This document shows, in pieces, positions 31,280-40,027 of a DNA stretch of 64,000 bases. Made by a program: the position numbers and the translations under genes. Each line of letters starts with the position of its first letter. The first letter of the stretch is position 1. This DNA is from Nakamurella lactea DSM 19367 (GTDB taxonomy: Bacteria > Actinomycetota > Actinomycetes > Mycobacteriales > Nakamurellaceae), in NCBI RefSeq assembly GCF_000426645.1, contig NZ_KE384551.1, positions 177,389 to 241,388 on the forward strand, in the 5' to 3' direction. The notes under the pieces were generated by a model. That model saw nothing but the letters and a program-made list of their open reading frames with translations, had not been told where the DNA came from and did no database searches.

Positions 31280-32742
31280 CGCCGTCAGCCCCGTCGTCCC
31301 GGCCGCCCGCCGCGCGCGCCGGTGCCACGTCCGCGCTCACTCCGATCGCGGCCGTCGTCGGCTTCCTGGTCTGCGTCGAACTGGCCAGCGGGGTGCTGCA
31401 GGGCTACTACACACCGATCTACACCGACATCGCCAGGCACCTGTCGATCCATGACGCCGACGTCAACTGGTTCGAGGCGGCGCAGTTGCTGGTCTCCGCG
31501 CTGGTGGTGCCGGTGCTCGCCCGCTTGGGCGATCAGATCGGCCACCGGCGGGTGCTGCTGCTGTCCACCGCCGTCACCGCGGTGGCGTCCTGGGCGCTGG
31601 CCTTCGCCCCGAACTTTCCGACCTTCCTGATCGCCTGGGCGCTGCAAGGTTTCTATGTCGTCTGGCTACCACTGGAGGTGGCCATCATCCACCGCCGCAC
31701 CACCGCTGACGAACGCCGGACCCGCAGCGCCGCAGGGGTTCTGGTCGGGGCGCTGGAGTTGGGCGTGATCGTCGCGGCGCTGGCCAGCGGCGCGCTGGTG
31801 GACTCCATCCCGATGACGGTGTTGCTGGCCATTCCGGCGGTCGCGGTGACCGGCGCGTTGATCGCGATCTGGTTCGGCGTGAAAGAGACCGCGACGCCGG
31901 CCGGCGGCCGGATCGATGGGGCCGGCTTCGGCCTGATCAGCGTGGCACTGGGCCTGCTGATGGCCGGGCTGGTGATCCTGCGGCTCACCGGGCCGGCCGA
32001 TCCACGTCCGTGGCTGGTGATCATCGCCGGCCTGGCGGCATTCATCCCGTTCGCCCGGGTGGAGCTACGGGCGCCGACACCGTTGGTCGACCTGCGCATT
32101 CTGCGCGGCCGCGGACAATGGCCGATCCAGCTCACCGCCCTGCTGTTCGGCGCCTCGGTGCTCGGCGCCCAGATCCCGCTGTCCACCTTCGTCCGCACCG
32201 ATCCGGCCGTCACCGGCTACGGTCTGGGCGCGGACGCGTCGACGCTGTCGTTGCTGATCGGCGTCTACGTGCTGTCGCTGGCCGGTGGTGCCCTGACATA
32301 TCCGTTGCTGGCCAGGCGAATCGGCACCCGGCCGGCGATGGTGATCGGCGGCGGCGCGGTAGCGCTGGGCTACCTGCTGTTTCTGCCGCTGCACGATTCG
32401 ATGCTGCAACTCACCGTCAACATGGTGATCGCCGGCCTCGGTTCGGGGGCGTTGGTGGCGGCCCTCCCGGCGGCCGCGGCGGCGCAGGCGCCGCCCACCG
32501 ACACCGGATTCGTCACCGGGATGACGAACACCACCAAGACCATCGGCGGTGCGATCGCCAGCAGCGTGTTCGCCATCGCGCTGTCGGCGACCGGATCGCT
32601 GGACACCGAGGGCGCGGCCGAGTCGGCTCATCCCTCGCTCGGCGGCTACCTGGTGGTCTGGACGGTCTGTGGCGTCACCGCATTGATCGCCGCAATCGTC
32701 CTTGCCGTCCACACCCCCGGTAGCGGAAAGTTGGCCAGCTAG
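31276..32742 (+). CDS. MFS transporter (14-helix DHA2-like)
   Basis: 488 residues with about 14 transmembrane helices. The loop between helices 2 and 3 reads RLGDQIGHRRVLLL, the MFS motif A. Helix 5 shows an AGVLVGALELGVIVAAL pattern like antiporter motif C. These features fit drug:proton antiporters of the DHA2 family. It is translationally coupled to the M20 peptidase, so the cargo might be a peptide or conjugate rather than a drug; this is inference. It is followed by convergent DUF501. Confidence 0.85.
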   Translation: MTPSAPSSRPPAARAGATSALTPIAAVVGFLVCVELASGVLQGYYTPIYTDIARHLSIHDADVNWFEAAQLLVSALVVPVLARLGDQIGHRRVLLLSTAVTAVASWALAFAPNFPTFLIAWALQGFYVVWLPLEVAIIHRRTTADERRTRSAAGVLVGALELGVIVAALASGALVDSIPMTVLLAIPAVAVTGALIAIWFGVKETATPAGGRIDGAGFGLISVALGLLMAGLVILRLTGPADPRPWLVIIAGLAAFIPFARVELRAPTPLVDLRILRGRGQWPIQLTALLFGASVLGAQIPLSTFVRTDPAVTGYGLGADASTLSLLIGVYVLSLAGGALTYPLLARRIGTRPAMVIGGGAVALGYLLFLPLHDSMLQLTVNMVIAGLGSGALVAALPAAAAAQAPPTDTGFVTGMTNTTKTIGGAIASSVFAIALSATGSLDTEGAAESAHPSLGGYLVVWTVCGVTALIAAIVLAVHTPGSGKLAS

Positions 32743-32827
32743 CGCGTGTCTCGCAGCGTGTCCTGGCAAGTTTGCGCTACCTGCCGGCTGGGCGCAGCAC
32801 TCCCAACCACCACCGAGCGCAGGGCGA

Positions 32828-33385
32828 TCAGACGAGCCGGGCGCAGGGCCGATCGCCACGGAAGTACTCGCCGAGCGCCTCGACCGCTTCGTCACCCAGC
32901 GGATTCACCCCACGGCCGACGGCCAGCGAATGGGCGACCAGCACGTGCAGGCACTTCACCCGGTCCGGCATCCCGCCGGCGGTCACGCCGATTCCCAGAT
33001 CCCCCAACGCATTCCGGGTCGCCAGGTAGCTCTCGTGGGCACGTCGGTAGCCGGCGGCCAGCTCTTCGTCCTCGGCCAGCCGCTGCGTCATCACGGCCAT
33101 CACGCCGTCGGACTCCATCCGGCTCACGGCCGAATTCAGCACCGAGCAGCACAGGTAGTACATGGTGGGGAACGGCGTGCCGTCCTCCAGCCTCGGCGCG
33201 GTCTGCACCACGGCGGGGACGCCGTGGTCGCAGCGGTAGGCGACGCCGATCACCCCGCGCGGCGGCCGGCCGATCTCCCGGGTGAACAGTTCCCGATCCG
33301 TATCGCTCATCGCGACGATCTGCAGCGGTGCCCCGAAGGTGGCCGGTGAGGTGTTCGCTGGGGAGTCCGGTGAATCAGCGTTCAC
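32828..33385 (-). CDS. DUF501 protein
   Basis: A 185-residue conserved actinobacterial protein. Characteristic blocks are REIGRPPRGVIGVAYRC, PFPTMYYLCC and GGMPDRVKCLHVLVAHSLA, with conserved Cys and His. The function is not established in the family as far as I know. The GTG start overlaps the stop of the FtsB-like gene (GTGA). In mycobacteria this gene sits in the same order after eno and the FtsB-like gene and is then followed by ppx; here ppx is absent from this spot. Confidence 0.9.
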   Translation of the reverse strand: MNADSPDSPANTSPATFGAPLQIVAMSDTDRELFTREIGRPPRGVIGVAYRCDHGVPAVVQTAPRLEDGTPFPTMYYLCCSVLNSAVSRMESDGVMAVMTQRLAEDEELAAGYRRAHESYLATRNALGDLGIGVTAGGMPDRVKCLHVLVAHSLAVGRGVNPLGDEAVEALGEYFRGDRPCARLV

Positions 33386-33990
33386 TTCTTCGGCACGTCC
33401 TCGGTCAACGTGTCCCACATCTGCCCGTACCAGGGCTCGGCCGCGCCGGCCGGCGCATCGGTCGCGGCAGCAGCCGGATCCGTCGGCTCGGCCGCCGGCG
33501 GTGCCACGATCCGGTACACCGTCTCGCCCGGCGAGACGTACTGCAGCCGTCGGCGGGCCTCCGCCTTGATGTAGTTCGGGTCCTGCAATGCGGCCTTGCG
33601 TTCCTTCAGATCGGCTACCTGTTGCTCCAGCGACTGCTGTTCGGCCAGTGCCTTCGCCAGCTCGTCCCGCTGATGCAGGTAGCCGCGTAACGGCACCGCG
33701 ATGGCCAGCGCGACCGCAACCAGCACCACGCCGAGCACCGCGAACTGTCGCCAGATGCCGGGACGTCGTTCCCGCTGACCGGCCGGTGCCGCATGCTTGG
33801 CCCGCGGCCGGCCGCCGGGAGCAGCAGCGGTGCCGGTCGCCGGGCCGGTCGAGGCATCGGGCCGACTGCCGGGACGATCGCTGCGGGCGGCCGGCCCGCG
33901 CCGCTTGGCCCCGGCAGCGCGCGCGGCGCCGCCCGGTCCGGTCGACCGGGCGCTGCGGGTCCGGCGGGGACCGGAGGCTGACGAACTCAT
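33382..33990 (-). CDS. FtsB/DivIC-like septum formation protein
   Basis: 202 residues. A basic, Arg/Pro/Ala-rich cytoplasmic arm of about 80 residues is followed by one transmembrane helix (FAVLGVVLVAVALAIAVPL) and a coiled coil (RDELAKALAEQQSLEQQV). The conserved DivIC region NYIKAEARRRLQYVSPGETVYR comes next, and a Pro/Ala-rich tail ends the protein. The family links the early and late divisome through FtsL and FtsQ. The ATG lies one base after the eno stop, and the gene overlaps DUF501. The long N-terminal arm is typical of actinobacterial forms. Confidence 0.9.
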   Translation of the reverse strand: MSSSASGPRRTRSARSTGPGGAARAAGAKRRGPAARSDRPGSRPDASTGPATGTAAAPGGRPRAKHAAPAGQRERRPGIWRQFAVLGVVLVAVALAIAVPLRGYLHQRDELAKALAEQQSLEQQVADLKERKAALQDPNYIKAEARRRLQYVSPGETVYRIVAPPAAEPTDPAAAATDAPAGAAEPWYGQMWDTLTEDVPKK

Positions 33991-33991
33991 C

Positions 33992-35317
<1,326 letters not shown>

Positions 35318-35519
35318 TCATTGTCGATGATGAGCTGCGCTGCCGCATCCGACCGCGTCAGCCTATCTGTCCGATCGATCCGGCTCGCCGGGACGTCGCG
35401 TCACCCCGGCCACCCGCCCGAGACCCGACCCGCCCGCACCGTTTGTCGGGAACAGGCGCAAACTCCTGTTCGTCGGACTACCATCCGGAACAGAGGAACC
35501 ACTGGTCATGGGAGCTGCG

Positions 35520-36227
35520 ATGAACCCGGGCAACAATCCGTTGGACGGGCTCCTGGGCACTGCACGAAACCTCGGCCGGCACGCGCATGTGCCGATCCCG
35601 CAGGTGGCCGTGCCGCACTCGCCGCAACAAGCGGCGAGGCTGGCAGGTTCTTTCCTCCAACCACAGGCACCCGAGGCCGGCGCCGGCCAGCCGCCGACCC
35701 AGCAACTCCCGCCGACCCAGCAAGCACCGCAGTTCTGGCAAGAGTCGCAGCCCCAACAACCTCACGTCTGGGTCGAGCCGCCCGCCGCGATGAGGCAGCA
35801 GAAGATCCGGCTGTTGGTCACCGGCCTGTTGCAGGTTCTCGCCGGGCTGATCATCGTGGGATCGGCATTCCTGCCGTGGATCACGGTGACGGTTGGGCCG
35901 GCGGCAACCATCACCGTGCACGGAACGTCCGCTGGTCTCCGCTGGTACTTCTCCGGGTGGCCCACCTTCGGCGCCGGCATCGCCATGGCAATTCTCGGTG
36001 CGATCGCCGCCTCGGTGAGTCGGGCGAGCTGGGCCTTCATCGTCGGACTGGCTGCGGCCATCGTCGCAGGCGGCTTCGCCATCTCCGACATGATCCAGCA
36101 GAAGGACGCTTTCGGCCAGATGGCCACCGGCCACATCGGAGTCGGGCCCTGGCTCACCCTGTTCGGGGCGGGCCTGGGCATCATCGCCGGCATCGCCGGC
36201 CTGGTCGCCGGATCTCGCCGCAGCTGA
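35520..36227 (+). CDS. Membrane protein with Gln/Pro-rich N-terminus
   Basis: 235 residues. The first ~95 are Gln/Pro-rich and probably disordered (QPPTQQLPPTQQAPQFWQ). Four transmembrane helices follow at about 100-120, 140-160, 165-185 and 205-230, with an extracytoplasmic loop between the first two (WITVTVGPAATITVHGTSAG). No family is recognised beyond general actinobacterial four-helix proteins. The ATG with GGGAGC upstream is favoured over one four codons earlier. It is divergent from eno. Confidence 0.7.
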   Translation: MNPGNNPLDGLLGTARNLGRHAHVPIPQVAVPHSPQQAARLAGSFLQPQAPEAGAGQPPTQQLPPTQQAPQFWQESQPQQPHVWVEPPAAMRQQKIRLLVTGLLQVLAGLIIVGSAFLPWITVTVGPAATITVHGTSAGLRWYFSGWPTFGAGIAMAILGAIAASVSRASWAFIVGLAAAIVAGGFAISDMIQQKDAFGQMATGHIGVGPWLTLFGAGLGIIAGIAGLVAGSRRS

Positions 36228-36252
36228 CCGACCCCGACCGGACGCCGCGGTC

Positions 36253-36990
36253 TCACAGTTGGGAGCTGAGCACACCGATCTCCGGGGACGGGTCGAAGCC
36301 GTGCTCGATCAGCCACCTGATCCCCCGCAGGCTCCGCAACGACCACCACCCGCGGATCACCTCGAGGTCGACGTCGGTGCCATAGCCGGCCACGAGGTCG
36401 CAGAGGTGCTGCTGATGTCCGAGTGTCAGGGTGGCGAGGTCGTACAGGGCATCGCCCGGCCCCGCCTCCGACCAGTCGACAACGCCGATGACCTGGTCAC
36501 CCTCGACGAACACGTGGTCGACCTGCAGGTCGCCGTGCGTGAACACCGGCGTCCAGGCTCGCAGCGCCGTCTCGGCGACCAGGCGGTTTCGGTTGATCAC
36601 GTCGGCGGGAACCACGCTGTTCGCGACGAGCCACCCACATTCGGCGTCCAGGTGCGCAGCCACCTCTTCCTGGCTCTTGCCGGGCCATGGCGGCAGTGAC
36701 GTCTCGTGCAGCCTCCGGACGGCGGCACCCGCCGCGGCCCACGCCGCGGGCGGCGCGACCGATGGCTCGCCGAGGCGCCCGAGCGGCGTCCCTGGGAGTG
36801 CGGCAAGCGCCAGCACGGGTGGCTGCCGCCACAGGATCTCGGGAGTGGGGATCGGCACCATCGCCATCGCCGCTACCTCGACGTCGGTGCGCGCCTGATC
36901 GGCGTCGATCTTCAGGAACACATCACCGACGCGCACGGTCGCGCGCTCGCGATGGGCAACAACGACCTCGACCTCGTTCATCTCAGCCAT
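36253..36990 (-). CDS. Aminoglycoside phosphotransferase (APH)-fold kinase
   Basis: 245 residues of the APH/choline-kinase-like fold. The Brenner catalytic loop reads FTHGDLQVDHVFVEGDQVIGVVDWSEAGPGDALYDLATL, with HGD catalytic Asp and the D-W metal-binding Asp. The N-lobe is short and includes a lysine in VFLKIDADQARTDVEVAAM. Such enzymes phosphorylate small molecules; antibiotic resistance should not be assumed. The start is uncertain: the ATG of MAEMNEVEV is chosen, though longer and shorter options exist. It faces the TerD-nuclease gene across fewer than 80 bases. Confidence 0.85.
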   Translation of the reverse strand: MAEMNEVEVVVAHRERATVRVGDVFLKIDADQARTDVEVAAMAMVPIPTPEILWRQPPVLALAALPGTPLGRLGEPSVAPPAAWAAAGAAVRRLHETSLPPWPGKSQEEVAAHLDAECGWLVANSVVPADVINRNRLVAETALRAWTPVFTHGDLQVDHVFVEGDQVIGVVDWSEAGPGDALYDLATLTLGHQQHLCDLVAGYGTDVDLEVIRGWWSLRSLRGIRWLIEHGFDPSPEIGVLSSQL

Positions 36991-37068
36991 TGTGGTTGGG
37001 CTGTCCAGCAACATCGCCGGTCCCGCCACCGGCGCGCGCGAATGGGACACTCCGTGCAATCCTCAAGC

Positions 37069-39192
37069 ATGACGATCAACGGGGATGCGTTGCCGATCGA
37101 GCTCGCCAAGGGGAACAATGTCGCATTGCGCGACCTCGACGAAGAACTTGGCTCAGTCACTGCGGTACTTGAGACGACCGGAACTGACGGGCAGCCGATC
37201 GACGCGGACGTCAGTGTCTTGCTGCTCAACGCGGAGGGCAAAGTCAGATCCAACGACGACTTCGTTTTTTACAATCAGCCCGTTGCGCTGTCCGGTGCCA
37301 TCCATCTCCGCGACAAGATCCGCTCCGATGACGACGACCAACCCGTCTCGACCGACATGGTCACCGTCGAGCTCGACGGTGTTCCGGATGACATCCAGCG
37401 GATCGTTCTCTGCGCCAGTCTCGACCAGTCGCTGAGTCAAACCTTCGGCGACGCCGCGGCGGTGCGGTTGAAGATCCGAAAGTCCGATGATGCTACTGAA
37501 CTGTTGGTATTCACTGCCAGCGACGCATCTTCGGAGACAGGATGGATCTTCGGTGAGTTCTACCGCCGACAGGAGGAATGGAAGTTCAGAGCGGTAGGCC
37601 AAGGATTCGACGACGGGCTCGCCCAGTTGGCACTCGAATTCGGCGTCGAAATCGATCAACCCGATGGGGCGTTGACGGCGGATGACGCCCAGGGTCCAAC
37701 TGTGGAAACCTCCGGACCTGGCGAATTCATCGACGAGCAAGTTGATGACTCGACCTCCCCCGCCCCGGCGGGGCGAGGATCGCAGCCGGCCGGAACGACC
37801 ATGAGCAGCACCGACTCGCCTGCCACGAATCCCGGGTTTGATTCAACGGACGAAAGCACCACAACGGTCTCCGTACGCCGACCGGTACGCCCGCCAAAGC
37901 TCCCGTCCGACTGGAACAGCACAGTCCCTACGGACTCGGATACCGATTGGCAAACTGCTCGGCTCTTCCCCGTCGCCGGCATCGGTGGAGCCGAGGAACA
38001 AGAGCGGCGAGCAACCTCGGCACTGTTGGCAGTCATGCGACTGGTCAAGGAATTCGGCCGATCCATCATGAAGAAGTTCGGAGCCCCCTCGGGAGCCGTC
38101 GAGACGTTCATCGAAGTGCCGTTCGGGCTGGACGACCAGGCCTACCGGCCTGACGGTGTCGTTCGTGTGACTCGCGGAAAGCGCGTGTGGACCACCCTGG
38201 TCGAGGTGAAGACGTCCGACGCGAAGCTGACCGACGCGCAAGTCGACAAGTACGTCGACATCGCCCGCGACAAGGGGATCGATGCGGTTTTGACCATCAG
38301 CAATCAACTGACCGGCTCCTCCGATGATCACCCCGTCACCATCGACAAGCGCAAGCTCAGGAAGGTATCGCTGCACCACCTGTCGTGGGACGAGATTCGG
38401 ACAGAAGCCACCCTGTTGGCGAAATACGAACGAGTCAGTGATCCGACTCAGCAGCGAGTTCTTGAAGAGTTCCTGCGCTACATGACCCACGCGCGATCTG
38501 GACTGCACGGCTTCACGAACATGGGGCCGCAATGGGTCAAGGTCCGCGATGCTGTACGCGCCCAAACACTCCGGAGCACCGACAAGGGCTGCGCAGACGT
38601 AACCAGCCAATTCGACCAGCTGATCCAGCGCGTCAGCCTGGACATGTCAGGTCTGCTCGGCGTCGAAACAGCGGCCATGGCGCCTCGCAATCGTTCCGAC
38701 AGCGCTACCAGACAGCAACAACTGGCCGACTCCGGCCTTCTGTTCGGCTCGATCAAGATCCCGGGCGCGGTCGATCGAATCGTCGTCGAGGCTGATCTCC
38801 GCACCGAGCACGTAACGTGTTCGGTGCGGATCGATGCACCACGGGAAGGGCGGGCTCAGACCCGGGTGAACTGGCTGCTCCGGCAGATACCTGAGGCTCG
38901 CGACGGTCTACGGATCGAGGCCGTTCTCACCGGCGGCCGTGGCCAAACGACGGTCGGCCTTCTCGGAGCAATCCGGAAGCGGCCGGACCTGTTGATCCCT
39001 ACCGATACTCGCGAGATCCGAGCCTTCAAGATCAGCTTCGAGACGAACATGGGGTCCAAGCGGTCCGGGAGCAAGGACGGCCTCATCACATCCGTGGAAA
39101 CCTCCGTGATCAGGTTCTACGGCGAGGTGGTCCAGAACCTTCGCAGCTGGAACTCGCGTGCGCCCCAACTCGGCTCGTCGGGCGGCAATTGA
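37069..39192 (+). CDS. TerD-domain protein fused to a PD-(D/E)XK nuclease-like domain
   Basis: 707 residues. About 1-190 is a TerD (tellurium/stress) calcium-binding beta-sandwich: PIELAKGNNVALRDLDEELGS, a region with DDDDQPVSTDMVTVELDGVPDDIQRIV, and GEFYRRQEEWKFRAVGQGF. A Ser/Thr/Asp-rich linker spans about 200-285. The next part has RPDGVVRV (Asp362) and LVEVKTSDAK (Glu379, Lys381), with QVDKYVDIARD afterwards, the order and spacing of a PD-(D/E)XK nuclease core. The remaining ~280 residues are unassigned. Ter proteins with nuclease partners have been proposed as stress or phage-response modules. GC is visibly lower than in neighbours. The start ATG lacks a strong RBS. Confidence 0.78.
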   Translation: MTINGDALPIELAKGNNVALRDLDEELGSVTAVLETTGTDGQPIDADVSVLLLNAEGKVRSNDDFVFYNQPVALSGAIHLRDKIRSDDDDQPVSTDMVTVELDGVPDDIQRIVLCASLDQSLSQTFGDAAAVRLKIRKSDDATELLVFTASDASSETGWIFGEFYRRQEEWKFRAVGQGFDDGLAQLALEFGVEIDQPDGALTADDAQGPTVETSGPGEFIDEQVDDSTSPAPAGRGSQPAGTTMSSTDSPATNPGFDSTDESTTTVSVRRPVRPPKLPSDWNSTVPTDSDTDWQTARLFPVAGIGGAEEQERRATSALLAVMRLVKEFGRSIMKKFGAPSGAVETFIEVPFGLDDQAYRPDGVVRVTRGKRVWTTLVEVKTSDAKLTDAQVDKYVDIARDKGIDAVLTISNQLTGSSDDHPVTIDKRKLRKVSLHHLSWDEIRTEATLLAKYERVSDPTQQRVLEEFLRYMTHARSGLHGFTNMGPQWVKVRDAVRAQTLRSTDKGCADVTSQFDQLIQRVSLDMSGLLGVETAAMAPRNRSDSATRQQQLADSGLLFGSIKIPGAVDRIVVEADLRTEHVTCSVRIDAPREGRAQTRVNWLLRQIPEARDGLRIEAVLTGGRGQTTVGLLGAIRKRPDLLIPTDTREIRAFKISFETNMGSKRSGSKDGLITSVETSVIRFYGEVVQNLRSWNSRAPQLGSSGGN

Positions 39193-39216
39193 CGACCAGG
39201 TAGTCGCGCAACTCGG

Positions 39217-39798
39217 TCAATGGCGCACCCGATACCGAAGGTGAAGAACCCGGTTGCCCTGAATCACCACGTCCGGACCGTCCAAGAGGTGCTGCGCGTC
39301 GACCGACCCGAAGTAGCGCTTACCGGACCCGAACACGACAGGCGCGATGTCCATGCGCACCTCGTCGACCACGCCCGCAGCGAGCATCTGGCCACCGACG
39401 TCGCCAGCGGCGACCTCGACGATGCGGTCACCCGCAAGCTCCCGGGCCTTGGCCACGGCGGCCTCGACGCCGTCGACGAAGTGGAACGGCGCCTCGGGAT
39501 CCCAGCCCTCGGGCGCCGGCCGGTGCGTCACGACGACGACGTGGTCGATTCCGCTCGGCGGCTTCCCGTCCCAGCCATCCGTGATGTCGAAGACGTGGCG
39601 GCCGGCGATCGTCACCCCGATCTGGTCCCAATAAGGCCGGATGTGGTCGTGGGACGCCTGCGACACCTTCAGCACACCGCTGTCGTCCAACGGCACATCA
39701 CCGTTGACCAACCAATCGAACAGTGGACCGGGATCGTCGTTCTCAGCCGCAATGAAGCCATCCACTGAGACCGACGCATTCATGACCACTTTCCCCAT
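39217..39798 (-). CDS. RibD C-terminal / dihydrofolate-reductase-like protein
   Basis: 193 residues with the DHFR-like fold of the RibD_C family: GKVVMNASVSVDGFIA at the N-terminus, AGRHVFDITDGWDG in the middle and GGGQ-type dinucleotide binding replaced by AGDVGGQMLAAGVVDEVRMDIAPVVFGSGKRYF. These stand-alone members are NADPH-dependent reductases of unknown substrate, common in actinobacteria. The ATG follows GAGGAA; the frame is open upstream without similarity. It is convergent with the TerD-nuclease gene, which ends 24 bases away. Confidence 0.85.
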   Translation of the reverse strand: MGKVVMNASVSVDGFIAAENDDPGPLFDWLVNGDVPLDDSGVLKVSQASHDHIRPYWDQIGVTIAGRHVFDITDGWDGKPPSGIDHVVVVTHRPAPEGWDPEAPFHFVDGVEAAVAKARELAGDRIVEVAAGDVGGQMLAAGVVDEVRMDIAPVVFGSGKRYFGSVDAQHLLDGPDVVIQGNRVLHLRYRVRH

Positions 39799-39929
39799 CG
39801 GGTTCCTCCTCGGTTTGGAGTCCCAAGTGTTGCGTACAGGTAGTGGTCGTTCTGGCAAGGAATCAACCGGCCGGCAATCAGCGTGACCATGCGTCACTGC
39901 CGGGCGGCAGACGGATGATCTGCGCGATT

Positions 39930-39944
39930 CTGATTGAAAATCAG
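39930..39944. promoter_or_regulatory. Palindrome upstream of the GH20 gene
   Basis: CTGATTGAAAATCAG has exact 6-base arms around GAA, about 85 bases before the hexosaminidase start, in a locally AT-rich stretch. A possible -35 (TTGAAA, 39934-39939) overlaps it. It may be an operator; no cognate regulator is evident nearby. Confidence 0.45.
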
Positions 39945-40027
39945 CCTGAGTATGCGTGATCGCACTTGTCGGCCGGCATATCGCTGCCTACCCTGATCGA
40001 ACGTCGATCGAGGAGGAAGTGCATCCC

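Noticed and set aside
36253-36990. Antibiotic-resistance gene
   Set aside because: The APH fold covers many small-molecule kinases; nothing in the sequence identifies an antibiotic substrate.
39934-39962. Promoter TTGAAA-N17-TGATCG for GH20
   Set aside because: The -10 is poor and the -35 overlaps the palindrome; reported only as a note under the palindrome.
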